Assembly: GCF_026003995.1 (NCBI RefSeq)
Contig: NZ_BPIG01000001.1
Location: 186,001 to 250,000 of the forward strand
DNA: 64,000 nucleotides
From: Tepidiforma sp.
GTDB lineage: Bacteria; Chloroflexota; Dehalococcoidia; Tepidiformales; Tepidiformaceae
Direction: 5' to 3'
Below, piece by piece: positions 8,672 through 17,473 of the stretch. Below the pieces are notes generated by a model. It was not told where the DNA came from, made no database searches, and worked only from the letters and a program-made list of their open reading frames with translations. A program made the position numbers and the translations under genes. Every line of letters begins with the position of its first letter. Position 1 is the first letter of the stretch.

Positions 8672-10210
8672 CTACTTCACGAGCGCGATGTGCGTCTGCT
8701 CGGCGACGGCCTGGAAGGCCTCATCGAGCTGGGCCGTCGTCGGCGCGTGGTAGAACTGGCCGCCGCCGATGGCCGCGATGTCCTGCAGGAACGTCGTGTT
8801 CAGGTCGTTCCCGAGCCCGATGGTGAAGATGAGGATGTCGCCGTTGCGGGCGCGCTCCGCCTCCCGCCGCGCGTGCGTCTCCGCCTGGGAGACGCCGCTG
8901 CCCGTGGTGCAGCTCGTGCCGTTGTAGGCGTTCGGGTTGTAGGTGGCGCTGCCGCAGTAGGTGTTCGCGATGCCGTCCGTCACCAGGACGAGAACGCGCA
9001 CGGCATTGGCGCGCTTGCCCGGCCCATCGAGCACCTGCCGGCCGACGGCGATGCCGTGTGGGATGTTCGTCGCGCCCGAAGGCCAGAGGATCGCGTCGAG
9101 GCTGCCCCGGACGTTCGCGAAGTTCGCCGTCAGGTTCTGGCTGATCGCGGCGGTCGTCGAATACCGCACGGCGCCGATTTTGTCGTACTGGCTGTCGAAC
9201 AGCGTCGTGAAGTACTTCGCCGCGTCGATCGCATCATCGAACGGCTGATGCGGCCCGTTTTGTGTCGTCGTTGGCGTGTAATAGCTCGCCAACTGGCAGT
9301 AGTCACTCGTGCTCGAGTAGCCGGTGCGGTTCGCCCACACCTCCGCGTTCATCGCGTGGGATGTCGCCACGGTGTTCTGCTCCGTCTGCTCGTTCCGGTA
9401 GCCGCGGATGACCGTGAGCGTGTTCGTCGAGGTGTTCACGCCGGTGATCCGCATCAGCTCGTTGTCGATCATGATGATCCCCGGCCGGAGGCTGGCCGAA
9501 GTCGGCACCGCGGTCGGGTTCGAGCCCACGGACAGCTGCCAGTAGGGCGTCGTCGAGTTGAACGTCGTCCCGAAGTTCGAGCGGTTCGTGGCCGCGTTCG
9601 TGCTCGTGAAGATGCGGACGTCGTTCAGGCGAATCGTGGTCTGCGTGGCGTTGATGTTCTCGGCCAGCCGCGGGAACGCAAACCCGCCCGCCGGCGTCAG
9701 CCGGCCCGGGCTCATCATGTACGACGTCGAGTTCTCGACCTGCCGGAAGCTGTCGAAGCACATCGACCCGGAGATATCGAACACGACGACGATATCGAGC
9801 ACCTGCGACTCGGCATCGCCCGAAGCCGAGACGTTCCAGTGCGTGACCCCGAAGATCCGCGCGAACCAGGTCGGGATGCGGGCCGATGCCTGCACGCGGA
9901 CGGCCTTGTTCCCCTGCGGATAGGTCACCGCGAACTGCACGTTCTCGCCCTGGCTCCGGATGAAGCCGGAATTGTCCATCCAGTACTCGGTCGCCTTCGT
10001 CGCGGCATCGGTTTCGCTCGGCATGCTCTGCGCGGCGGCGAGCGCTGCGGCGTCGACGGCCGCCTGCATCTGGGTCCGCGCCCAGACGTAGCGGCCGACG
10101 TCGATGCTCATCGCCACGAAGCCGACGAAGATGAGCAGGAACAGGGCGAACAGAGGCAGCGCCTGCCCCCGCTCACCCCGGAAAAGCCGTCGCATCAGCG
10201 AACGCACCAT
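8672..10210 (-). CDS. TadG-like pilus-assembly protein with von Willebrand A domain
   Basis: A 512-residue protein that begins with the TadE/TadG signature: basic start, RGERGQALPLFALFLLIF and one membrane helix, then VDAAALAAAQSM. After about residue 150 a VWA domain starts with the metal-binding motif FDISGSM and ends with LVLVTDGIAN and DILIFTIGLG. Between these lies an unusual insertion of some 130 residues rich in Thr/Asn with ITGVNTSTNTLTVIRGY. The ATG at 10210 has GGAGG 7 nt upstream. TadG proteins are thought to be surface-exposed minor pilins or adhesin-like parts. Confidence 0.85.
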   Translation of the reverse strand: MVRSLMRRLFRGERGQALPLFALFLLIFVGFVAMSIDVGRYVWARTQMQAAVDAAALAAAQSMPSETDAATKATEYWMDNSGFIRSQGENVQFAVTYPQGNKAVRVQASARIPTWFARIFGVTHWNVSASGDAESQVLDIVVVFDISGSMCFDSFRQVENSTSYMMSPGRLTPAGGFAFPRLAENINATQTTIRLNDVRIFTSTNAATNRSNFGTTFNSTTPYWQLSVGSNPTAVPTSASLRPGIIMIDNELMRITGVNTSTNTLTVIRGYRNEQTEQNTVATSHAMNAEVWANRTGYSSTSDYCQLASYYTPTTTQNGPHQPFDDAIDAAKYFTTLFDSQYDKIGAVRYSTTAAISQNLTANFANVRGSLDAILWPSGATNIPHGIAVGRQVLDGPGKRANAVRVLVLVTDGIANTYCGSATYNPNAYNGTSCTTGSGVSQAETHARREAERARNGDILIFTIGLGNDLNTTFLQDIAAIGGGQFYHAPTTAQLDEAFQAVAEQTHIALVK

Positions 10211-10241
10211 CGTCCGCCTCCTTTCCCTCGTCACCTTCCGG

Positions 10242-10748
10242 TCATTCGAGCCGCATCGACGCGTGGGAACGGATCGTCAGGTTCGCCAGGTTCCCGCCCG
10301 AGACGAGGTTGACGATGTTCCCGATCGGCGTCACCCACTGGAAGTTGTAGGCGACGTCCACCTGCACCATCGAGCCGCGCGAGCCCTGCACGTTCGCCGT
10401 CGTGATGGTCACGCGGGACGGGTCGATGTTGCACTGGCTCGGGTAGTTCGCGCAGAAGCTGTCGTAGATGCGGGTCTGCACCGTCGCGAGGTCCGACTGG
10501 ACCGCGGCGATGCGGGCGCCCTCGCGGGCGGCATTCGTGATGAGCAGCCACGTGTGGAAGGCGCGGCCGAACTCCACCATGCTCATGAACAGGAGCACGA
10601 AGAGCGGCAGGATCATCGTGAACTCGACGAGCGCCTGGCCGGTCTCCGTCTCCCGGAAGCGCCGCAGCAGCCGCCGCAACGCCGAACGCCGGGGCGTGCC
10701 CGGCTCCTCCATCCCGCCTTCGCGGGGTTCCTCTGCCGCTTCGATCAT
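10242..10748 (-). CDS. tadE: TadE-like minor pilin
   Basis: A 168-residue pseudopilin. After a charged N-terminus comes RETETGQALVEFTMILPLF, the TadE prepilin cleavage and first-helix motif (G followed by an E at +5), then TNAAREGARIAAVQ, typical of TadE. The remainder is a small beta-rich extracytoplasmic domain with one Cys pair (FCANYPSQC). It lies between flp and the VWA-type TadG gene in the same operon. The start ATG at 10748 gives a longish leader; an internal ATG at residue 13 is also possible. Confidence 0.88.
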   Translation of the reverse strand: MIEAAEEPREGGMEEPGTPRRSALRRLLRRFRETETGQALVEFTMILPLFVLLFMSMVEFGRAFHTWLLITNAAREGARIAAVQSDLATVQTRIYDSFCANYPSQCNIDPSRVTITTANVQGSRGSMVQVDVAYNFQWVTPIGNIVNLVSGGNLANLTIRSHASMRLE

Positions 10749-10845
10749 GGCTGCGGTCTCCTGTCTGATGGCAGAAGGGGTGGGGTACTGCTGTGCCCCA
10801 CCCCTTCGCTGCTGGTCGCCTCGCCGGGGTCACCGGCGATGCGCA

Positions 10846-11031
10846 CTAGATGCTGCCGGCGACGTTGTTGAGCGCGTTGGCGATGTTGCCGCCGAGGAGC
10901 GTGAGGGCGCCGATGCAGACGATGGCGATGAGGGCGAGGATCAGGCCGTATTCGGCGAGACCCTGGCCTTCCTCGTCGCGCGCCTGCCACGCGGCGACCT
11001 TGCTGACGGCCCAGTTGCGAAGCTTCGACAT
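10846..11031 (-). CDS. flp: Flp major pilin
   Basis: A 61-residue Flp/Fap pilin subunit. The hallmark is GQGLAEYGLILALIAIVCIGAL, where cleavage after the first G leaves the conserved Glu-Tyr at +5/+6. A short alpha-helical tail with NALNNVAGSI completes it. The ATG at 11031 has AGGAGA 8 nt upstream; the open frame extends further but only into the leader. It is the first gene of the Tad operon and has a leader of more than 300 nt before the divergent gene, so regulated transcription is likely. Confidence 0.93.
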   Translation of the reverse strand: MSKLRNWAVSKVAAWQARDEEGQGLAEYGLILALIAIVCIGALTLLGGNIANALNNVAGSI

Positions 11032-11374
11032 GTCGGTTCTCCTACCTCTCTTTGGGGTCCCTGCCCCGGGTGTGTTCGCCCTCGATGTGAGCGTCCGACC
11101 TGCGGGCCGCCTGGCCCGGAGCCGTCCGTCGAACCTCCGCGAACCCCTCATCGGGTTTGGCCGTCGCGTCGGTCGCCTTCCGGCGGGGCGCCACCATCGG
11201 TGGAGCTACTCGCAACTTCGGCGGCACCCCATGGCCCCAAAAGGGCAGTCACCCACGTGCAACTGCTTCGTTCCCCCGTCCCCCGGCCGGACCCCTGCAC
11301 TGCTCGCCGGGGCCTCCCCTGCCGACGTTAGGAATGACGGCTGCCCGGATTGCAGCCAGCAGGGGGAACCGCCG
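11032..11374. other. Long divergent intergenic region upstream of flp
   Basis: 343 bp without a credible gene. On the minus strand, about 60-140 nt before flp, lies a structured GC-rich stretch containing CCAAACCCGATGAGGGG followed by TTCGCGGAG and several complementary blocks. It faintly resembles the core of a c-di-GMP-I riboswitch (CAAACC...GGGGACGCAAAG) but lacks the exact ACGCAAAG. Promoters for flp and the methyltransferase gene must lie here; I could not place them with confidence. Confidence 0.35.
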
Positions 11375-12022
11375 ATGCCGACTGCCCAGACGACCGCCGC
11401 CAGCCTGTCACCGTCGCCGTGGAAGCGGCGTGTCTCCATGGCGCAGGATGCCGCGCTCGTCGTCGTCAGCGCCCTCTTCTTCTATGCGCACGGGCGCTCC
11501 GCCCTCGAAGGCCACTCTGCGGCCAGCGCCTTCTTCGCCATCGAACAGGCGCTGCTCATCGGCATCTTCCTCACCCGGCGTCGGCCCATCTACACCTCGA
11601 CCCGCGTCTACGACTGGGCGATCGCGACGATCGGCGGCTGGTTCGCGCTCGCCTCGCGCCCGATGCCGAGCGGCGGCCTGCTCGAGGCGTACGGTATCGG
11701 CCTGCAGGTCGTCGGCCTCACGTGGGTCATCGTGAGCTTCGCCACCCTCGGGCGGAGCTTCGGCGTGGTCGCCGCCAACCGGGGGCTGAAGACGTACGGC
11801 CCTTACCGGCTCGTGCGGCACCCGATCTACCTCGGGCACAACATCACGCTGGCCGGCTTCCTGCTCGCGAACCTGTGGTGGTGGAACGGCTTCGTCTTCG
11901 CGACGGTGGTCGTCTTCCAGGTCCTCCGGATCCAGGCCGAGGAGCGCGTCCTCCGGGCCACTGCGGACTACGAGAGCTACGCGAGCCGGGTGCGCTGGCG
12001 GCTGGTGCCGGGCCTGTACTGA
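11375..12022 (+). CDS. Isoprenylcysteine carboxyl methyltransferase-family membrane protein
   Basis: A 215-residue polytopic protein with about five hydrophobic segments and the ICMT/PEMT C-terminal core: YRLVRHPIYLGHNI, then a helix and RIQAEERVLRATADYESYASRVRWRL. His and the paired Glu residues form the S-adenosylmethionine site in this fold. Bacterial members methylate varied small or lipid substrates, so the substrate is open. The ATG follows AGGGGGAACC. It is transcribed divergently from the Tad operon and ends 31 bp before the tRNA on the other strand. Confidence 0.8.
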   Translation: MPTAQTTAASLSPSPWKRRVSMAQDAALVVVSALFFYAHGRSALEGHSAASAFFAIEQALLIGIFLTRRRPIYTSTRVYDWAIATIGGWFALASRPMPSGGLLEAYGIGLQVVGLTWVIVSFATLGRSFGVVAANRGLKTYGPYRLVRHPIYLGHNITLAGFLLANLWWWNGFVFATVVVFQVLRIQAEERVLRATADYESYASRVRWRLVPGLY

Positions 12023-12052
12023 CCGCTGCGGGGGGCGGATGAGCGGTTGAAC

Positions 12053-12126
12053 TGGAGCGGGCGGCGGGAATCGAACCCGCACCTCAACCTTGGAAGGGTC
12101 GCGCGCTGCCACTACGCCACGCCCGC
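12053..12126 (-). tRNA. tRNA-Gly (anticodon TCC)
   Basis: Read on the minus strand it folds as a full cloverleaf. The acceptor GCGGGCG pairs with CGCCCGC, the D arm is GCGTAGTGGCAGCGC, the anticodon stem CGACC/GGTTG holds the loop CTTCCAA (anticodon TCC), and the T arm is GCGGG-TTCGATT-CCCGC. The discriminator is U, as expected for glycine, and CCA is encoded. It stands alone between the ICMT-like gene and the glycosyltransferase. Confidence 0.95.
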
Positions 12127-12214
12127 CCGCTCGTTGCCCGCTGCCGGGCTACCGCCATCCTACCAGAGCCCCGGCGTTCGTTCGCTGCCGGCTGTCACTC
12201 TACGATTGCGTCCT

Positions 12215-13307
12215 GTGCGCGTTCTCATCGTGGAGCCGTTTCCCGGGCAGCGCTGGCGCAGCATCACGCGCTACGCGGACGGGCTCGCGCTCAGCCTCCG
12301 CTCGGCCGATTTGGAAGCGGTCCGGGCATGCGCGCCGTGGTTTCCGCCATCGCCGCTCCGCCCGGGGACGTGGGCGTGGGCGCGCGAGCGCGCAGTCGCG
12401 GAAGCACGCGCCGGGCGCTTCGACATCGTGCACGTGGCCGATGTTCCGCTCGCCCACCACGTCCGCCGGTTCCATCCCGGCGCGCCAGTCGCCGTTACGG
12501 TGCACGATGTCCTCGCGACCTCGATGCCGGGGTACTTCCATGGCCTCACCGGGTTCGCGCGAAGGCAATTCCTTCGCCGGCCGCTGGCGGGGCTGCGGGC
12601 CGCGGACGTGGTCCTTGCCCCCTCGTCGTTCAACGCGGCGGGCGCTGCCCGCTGGCCGGGCATCGAGGCCTCTCGGGTTGTCGTCGTCCCGAACCCGGTC
12701 GACCCGGCCTTTCGTCCGATGGAGCGGCTGGCCGCTGAGGCTCGCCTGGCGGAGGCCGGCGTCCGGCTGCCGGGCGCTCCCCGCGTCCTCTCCGTCGGCC
12801 ACGACGGGATGTACAAGAACCTCCCGGCGCTGCTCGATGCGATGACCCGGCCCGGGCTCGAACGCGCCTGCCTCGTCCGCGCCGGCGCGCGGCTGCATCC
12901 GCGCCAGTTCCCGGCGGTGCGCCGGCTGCAGGCCGAGGGGCGGCTCGTCGAACTCGGCCCCCGTCGATGATGCGGTGCTCGCGCCCCTCTACGCCGCCTG
13001 CGACGTCCTCGCCCAGCCATCGCTCGCGGAGGGCTTCGGCTACCCGGTGCTCGAAGCGATGCAGATGCGGCTGCCCGCCGTCGCGAGTGACGGGGGCGCG
13101 CTCCCGGAAGTCGCCGGCGGCGCCGCGGTCATCGTGCCGCTCGCCGAACCGGATTTCGCCGGCGCATTCGCCAGCGCGCTCGCCGCGGTGCTCGAAGATG
13201 GCGGCCTCGCCGACCGGCTGCGCGAGGCAGGGTCAGTCCGCGCGGCCGACTTCTCGGTCGAAGCCGTCGGCCGCCAGCTCGTCGCTGCCTACCGCTCGAT
13301 GGCGTAA
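12215..13307 (+). CDS. Glycosyltransferase family 4 (frameshifted in this sequence)
   Basis: Two frames together encode a GT-B glycosyltransferase of about 363 residues. The first (GTG 12215, MRVLIVEPFPGQRW) covers the acceptor domain, ending VEL-G-P and a stop at 12970. The second continues VDDAVLAPLYAACDV with the donor-binding motif EGFGYPVLEAM (E-x7-E). Dropping one C of the five-C run at 12958-12962 joins them as ELGPVDDAV. The start has TACGAT 8 nt upstream and no ribosome site, consistent with a leaderless mRNA. It is followed by a flippase gene, so a role in envelope glycan assembly is likely. Confidence 0.82.
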
Positions 13308-13320
13308 CCCGGCGCCGCGC

Positions 13321-13326
13321 TACCAT
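13321..13326 (+). promoter_or_regulatory. -10 box for leaderless flippase gene
   Basis: TACCAT ends 6 nt before the GTG start with no ribosome-binding site between, the spacing expected when transcription starts at the start codon itself. Confidence 0.4.
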
Positions 13327-13332
13327 GCCGGC

Positions 13333-14640
13333 GTGGGCATCGCCGCCGGCAGCCTCGTCGCGCTCGCGTTCCGCTTCGGGGCGACGTTCCTGTGGGCCGT
13401 CATCGGGGTGCTCACCGCCCGCGCGCTCTCCGTCGAAGACCGGGGCGCCTACGCATCGGCGGTCGTCTTCACCTCGGCCGTCGGCGGGGTGACGAGCCTC
13501 GGCGCGGCGACGGGCTATTTCGTCGCCAACCGGAAGCGGCTGCCCGCCGAGGTGGCCGGGAATGCGCTGCTCGCGGCCCTCGCGGCGTCCATCCTCGCAG
13601 CAGTGGGCGGCGCGGTTGCGTGGCTGCTCCTCCCGGGCGAACCCGGCCGGCTCGGCCTCCTCGCTGGCCTGCTCCTCCCGCCGAACATCATCCGGAACAC
13701 GCTCAACGGGGTGCTGCTGGGCGAAGGCAAGCTCGTGCCGTTCAACCTCTCGGCGAACGTCCCGGTCACCGTCGGGTTCGTGCTGCTCCTTCTCGTGCTG
13801 CTCGGCGCGGGCGAACGGACCGCGCTCGCTGCGCTGGCCGCGTGGACGGCAGCGCAGTACCTCGGGCTCTTGCCGCTCGCCGCGTGGGGCAAGGGCTGGT
13901 GGACGTGGCTCCTGCGCCACCGGCCGGATGGCGCGCTGCTGCGCGGGATGCTCCGGTTCACGGCGGTGAGCGGCCTCGCCGGCGCGGTGGGCCTGCTCAA
14001 CTACCGCATCGACCTGCTGCTCGTCGTCACGCTGGACAGCCGCGAGGGTGCCGGCATCTACGCCTCGGCCATCGCGGGGGCCGAGGCGCTCTGGCTCTTT
14101 TCGTCGGCTATCGCGATGGCGTCGTTCGCGCGCGTCGGGGCAGAGTCCCGCGCGGAGGCGGCCCGCATCACGGCCGCCGGCGTCCGCCATACGCTCCTCA
14201 TCGTGACGGTCGGCGCCGGCCTGCTGGCGGCGGCGGCCCCGTGGGCGATGGTCCTCCTCTTCGGGCCCGATTACCGGCCGGCGGCGCTGCCGCTGCGCAT
14301 CCTCTGCATCGGCACGCTGCTCTACGCGCCGCAGGCGCTGCTCAACAACTACTTCGCGAACCAGCTCGGGCGGCCGGGCATCGCGCTCGCGCTCGGCCTG
14401 CTCTCGCTCGTCATCAGCGTTGCGCTCGGGGTCGCGCTCATCCCGGGGCTCGGGTTCGTCGGCGCGGCATGGGCGACGACGGCGAGCTACCTCGTTTCCG
14501 GCTTCGCGGCGATCGGCCTCTTCCTCTGGCTCGCGCCGGTGCCGGGGCGCGACCTCTGGCGGCTCCGCCGCGCCGACCTCGCGCGCTACCCGGCGCTCGC
14601 CCGCGAAGTCACGCGGCTGGTGCGCCGGCAGGGGGCCTAG
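13333..14640 (+). CDS. Polysaccharide flippase (MATE/MOP superfamily, Wzx-like)
   Basis: A 435-residue polytopic membrane protein with 12 or so helices, starting VGIAAGSLVALAFRFGATFLWAVIG. The N-terminal RFGATFLW... TARALSVEDRGAY pattern and the internal TLLYAPQALLNNYFANQLGRPGIAL match the oligosaccharide flippase family that moves lipid-linked sugars across the membrane. GTG 13333 is preceded by TACCAT 6 nt away (13321-13326) with no Shine-Dalgarno. It lies 25 bp after the glycosyltransferase and converges with a GT87-like gene, overlapping it by 4 bp. Confidence 0.85.
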   Translation: MGIAAGSLVALAFRFGATFLWAVIGVLTARALSVEDRGAYASAVVFTSAVGGVTSLGAATGYFVANRKRLPAEVAGNALLAALAASILAAVGGAVAWLLLPGEPGRLGLLAGLLLPPNIIRNTLNGVLLGEGKLVPFNLSANVPVTVGFVLLLLVLLGAGERTALAALAAWTAAQYLGLLPLAAWGKGWWTWLLRHRPDGALLRGMLRFTAVSGLAGAVGLLNYRIDLLLVVTLDSREGAGIYASAIAGAEALWLFSSAIAMASFARVGAESRAEAARITAAGVRHTLLIVTVGAGLLAAAAPWAMVLLFGPDYRPAALPLRILCIGTLLYAPQALLNNYFANQLGRPGIALALGLLSLVISVALGVALIPGLGFVGAAWATTASYLVSGFAAIGLFLWLAPVPGRDLWRLRRADLARYPALAREVTRLVRRQGA

Positions 14641-16166
14641 GCCCGCCGGAGACCTTCGCGAGCGGCGAGGTCGCGGCGGCGGCGCGCGCTGCGCGGCTTC
14701 GGGCCTGCCCCGGCCCGCACCCCGGGGGCGCCGGGCGTGAGCCGCGGACCCAGCCAAACCGCGAGCAGCGTCAGCGACCACGCCAGGACGACCGACCAGC
14801 GGACCGGCTCCGGGATGTTCCAGGCGCGGTTGATGGAGAGCTGCCAGTTCAGGGCGAGAACGGGCAGGAAGGCTGCCGCGCTCCAGGCGGCCGCCCACCA
14901 GAGCTGCCGCCGGTCGCCGCCGATGGCCGCAAAGGGGAGGAACCAGATGAGATACCACGGGAGGAAGCCCGGGAAGGCGGCGAAGAGGAACAGGCCCATC
15001 ACGAGGGCGACTGCCCGCGCCAGGTCGCGGCCCGTCGAGAGCGGATGGTGCGCCGCGACCGCCCCGAGGATGCCGAGGGCCAGGACATACCCGAAGAAGA
15101 CCATCCGGTTCTGGCCCGTCCCTTCGATGGAGAACAGCCCGGCGATGACGCCCCACGGGTTCGAGGGCGCGACTGCCATGGCCGGGCCGAGGGTGCCGTT
15201 CCGCACCGGTCCGAACCCGAACGCGTAGGCGAGCAGCAGCACCAGCCCGAGGCCCGCAGCTGCCCCGGCGACGGCGAGCCGCCAGCGCGGGAACCAGTAG
15301 GCTGCCAGCAAGGGCGCAGCGATGAGCAGCGCGTATTTGCAGAGCGCGGAGGAGAGCCCCGCGAGGGCGGCGCCGGCCCGCGCCCGCCAGCCCGGCAGCG
15401 TCGCCAGCCCGAGCGCGACGACCCCGAAGAAGGCCATGAGCGAATCGTTGTGGCCGTCGCCCGGGTACTGCCACAGCATCATCGGATTCAGGCCGATGAA
15501 GCCGGCCGTGAACGCGGCCTTGCCGCCGAACCGCCGGGCGATGATGCCGGCCGCCAGCGCCGTGCCCAGCAGGAAGATGCCGGCGATCACCTTCTGGCCG
15601 ACGAGGTTCGCGCGGAACGAATCGCCGACGAACGGCAGCGCCGCGCCGCCGATGACGTACGCCAGCGGCCCGTAGCCGCTCGGGTTCGAACGGAAGACGC
15701 GCACCTCGTTCGCCACCGGGTCATCCACCTTGTCCGGCGTGCCGCTGAAGTCGGCCGGCCATTTGCCGTGGAGCCAGAAGGTGCGCACGTCGGCCGCGAG
15801 GTGGACGGCATCGGGCGAGGTGAGCGGCATCGCGGGGAGCATCGCGAGGCTGCAGAGGACGATGCCGGCCGCCGCCGCCGCGAACGCGTGCCGGAAGCCG
15901 AGCCACAGCGCCCGCAGCGCCCCGGCGTACGCCGCGAACATCACGAGGATGAGCAGGAAGGTATCGACGAGGTCCGGGATGCCGCCGCGAAGCACGCGGG
16001 AGATGCCCGCCCGCGCGACGATGTCGATGTCGTTCGCGAGGCTGACCCGGGTGGCGATGCCGAAGAACAGCACGCCCGCGAGTACGAGCACCGACCCGCC
16101 GAATAGCCACGGGGCCAGCGGGGAGGCGGGCGCCGCGCCGTCAGCGGCCGGCCGCTGGTTCGCCAT
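14637..16166 (-). CDS. GT87-like polyprenol-phosphate-dependent mannosyltransferase
   Basis: A 509-residue integral membrane glycosyltransferase with roughly 11-13 helices. It shows the DUF2029/GT-C pattern: an early acidic residue in the first loop (SLANDIDIVARAG), later YPGDGHNDSLMAFFGV and LSSALCKYALLIAAPLLAAYWF. GT-C enzymes use polyprenyl-phospho-sugars on the outer face of the membrane. The start overlaps the upstream GT2 gene by 26 bp, implying translational coupling. With the adjacent GT2, GT4 and flippase it suggests glycan or glycolipid synthesis for the envelope. Confidence 0.72.
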   Translation of the reverse strand: MANQRPAADGAAPASPLAPWLFGGSVLVLAGVLFFGIATRVSLANDIDIVARAGISRVLRGGIPDLVDTFLLILVMFAAYAGALRALWLGFRHAFAAAAAGIVLCSLAMLPAMPLTSPDAVHLAADVRTFWLHGKWPADFSGTPDKVDDPVANEVRVFRSNPSGYGPLAYVIGGAALPFVGDSFRANLVGQKVIAGIFLLGTALAAGIIARRFGGKAAFTAGFIGLNPMMLWQYPGDGHNDSLMAFFGVVALGLATLPGWRARAGAALAGLSSALCKYALLIAAPLLAAYWFPRWRLAVAGAAAGLGLVLLLAYAFGFGPVRNGTLGPAMAVAPSNPWGVIAGLFSIEGTGQNRMVFFGYVLALGILGAVAAHHPLSTGRDLARAVALVMGLFLFAAFPGFLPWYLIWFLPFAAIGGDRRQLWWAAAWSAAAFLPVLALNWQLSINRAWNIPEPVRWSVVLAWSLTLLAVWLGPRLTPGAPGVRAGAGPKPRSARRRRDLAAREGLRRA

Positions 16167-17373
16167 GGGTCACCTCCGGAGTGGTTCGGCGGGTCGGCGC
16201 CCATGCCTGCACCTGTGCCGTCAGCAGGGCCCACAGCCCGATGGGGAACCAGAGCAGGCTGAGCACGCTGTGGCGCAGGGCGAGGTCGAACCCGCGCCGG
16301 TTGAAACTCAGCAGCCGCTCGCGCCACGCGATCACGGCCGGCACCGCCCATTCGGCGGCGGCGACGGGGAGCACGGCGGCCCGCGGCAGCCCCGCCGGGA
16401 CGGGCAACAGCGCGTGCAGGGCGGCGAAGCTCGCGCCGAGCCGGGTCAGCATCCGCGTGGGAGCGATGAGGTAGAGCGCGAGGTCGAGCGCCCGCGCATC
16501 TCCGCGCACGGCGCGCAGCGCGAGCCGGGGCCACAGCCGGCGGACCACCAGCAGGTGGCCCCGCACCCAGCGGAGCCGCTGCCGCACGGACGTCCCGAGG
16601 TCGCGCGCTTCGCCCACCGCGACGCGCGCCGCGGAGACGTACATGACGGGGATGCCGCGGAGCGCCAGCCGGACGGTCAGTTCGAGGTCCTCGGTCAGCG
16701 TCGTGATGCGGGGCAGCTCCTCGCGCAGCAGCGACGGACCCATGAACCAGCCGCAGCCGCTGATCGTGGTCCCGAGGCCGAGCGCCTCGCGGGGCCGCCA
16801 CCAGAAGAGGTTGCGGGCGCGGCGGCCGAAGCCGTAGCCCTCCGCGATCCATTCGGGGTCGCCGATCGGGACCGTCTCGACCTGCAGGCAGGCCGCGCCG
16901 GGGCCTTGCCGTGCGACCGCCGCCAGCATCCCGGGCTCGACCCGCGCATCGGCGTCGAACACGCCGAGGTAGTCGTAGCCCTCACCGAGGGCGTCCAGCG
17001 CGGCGCGGATGGCCCAGGCTTTCCCGGGGACGGGCGACGAGGTTTCGATGACCCGGGCGCCGGCCGCCCGCGCGGCAGCTGCAGTGCCGTCCGTGCAGTT
17101 GTGGGCCGCGACGAGGACGTCCCGCAGCTCGGCCGGGTACTCCTGCCCGAGGAGGTCGCTCACGATCCGGGCGACGACGGCCTCTTCATCCCGCGCGCAG
17201 ACGACGAGGGCGAAGCGGGGCCGCCATGCGGCCGGGGGCTGCGGCGGCTCGCGCCGCTTCAGGTAGCCCGCCAGCGTCACCGCCGACTGGTATGCCGAGA
17301 TGGCGAGGACCGCCGCCTCGGCGGTCCGGACCGCGAGGCTGAGTGCGCGCAGCGGGGTGGCCACGCGGGCCAT
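16141..17373 (-). CDS. Family 2 glycosyltransferase (membrane, processive type)
   Basis: A 410-residue GT-A enzyme. It has an N-terminal hydrophobic segment, FALVVCARDEEAVVARIV as nucleotide-binding start, VFDADARVEP (DxD), TEDLELTVRL (catalytic ED) and RQRLRWVRGH (QxxRW), then several C-terminal helices. The full D,D,ED,QxxRW set is that of processive enzymes such as hyaluronan or cellulose synthases. ATG 17373 overlaps CATAAT (17372-17377), which is placed 7 nt before an in-frame GTG at 17364, so a leaderless start at codon 4 is possible. Confidence 0.85.
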   Translation of the reverse strand: MARVATPLRALSLAVRTAEAAVLAISAYQSAVTLAGYLKRREPPQPPAAWRPRFALVVCARDEEAVVARIVSDLLGQEYPAELRDVLVAAHNCTDGTAAAARAAGARVIETSSPVPGKAWAIRAALDALGEGYDYLGVFDADARVEPGMLAAVARQGPGAACLQVETVPIGDPEWIAEGYGFGRRARNLFWWRPREALGLGTTISGCGWFMGPSLLREELPRITTLTEDLELTVRLALRGIPVMYVSAARVAVGEARDLGTSVRQRLRWVRGHLLVVRRLWPRLALRAVRGDARALDLALYLIAPTRMLTRLGASFAALHALLPVPAGLPRAAVLPVAAAEWAVPAVIAWRERLLSFNRRGFDLALRHSVLSLLWFPIGLWALLTAQVQAWAPTRRTTPEVTHGEPAAGR

Positions 17374-17420
17374 TATGCCCGCGCCCGGCCTGTAGTCGAA
17401 CGGGCGCCGCGCGAAAACCA

Positions 17421-17451
17421 GCGAGCCCCGGGCACCCGGCCCGGGGCTCGC
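17421..17451 (-). terminator. Intrinsic terminator after acyl-CoA dehydrogenase
   Basis: A perfect 12-bp stem (GCGAGCCCCGGG and complement) with a 7-nt loop, 22 bp after the stop of the minus-strand dehydrogenase and followed on that strand by TGGTTTTC. Confidence 0.75.
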
Positions 17452-17473
17452 GATGACGGTCGAACGGTGGGGG

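Noticed and set aside
12967..13332. Upstream extension of the flippase frame
   Set aside because: It overlaps the second half of the glycosyltransferase in another frame and has no membrane-protein character; GTG 13333 with a -10 box fits better.
13392..16106. A 904-codon plus-strand frame over the flippase and GT87 genes
   Set aside because: Shadow frame rich in Arg, Pro and Ala; conflicts with two membrane proteins of good quality.
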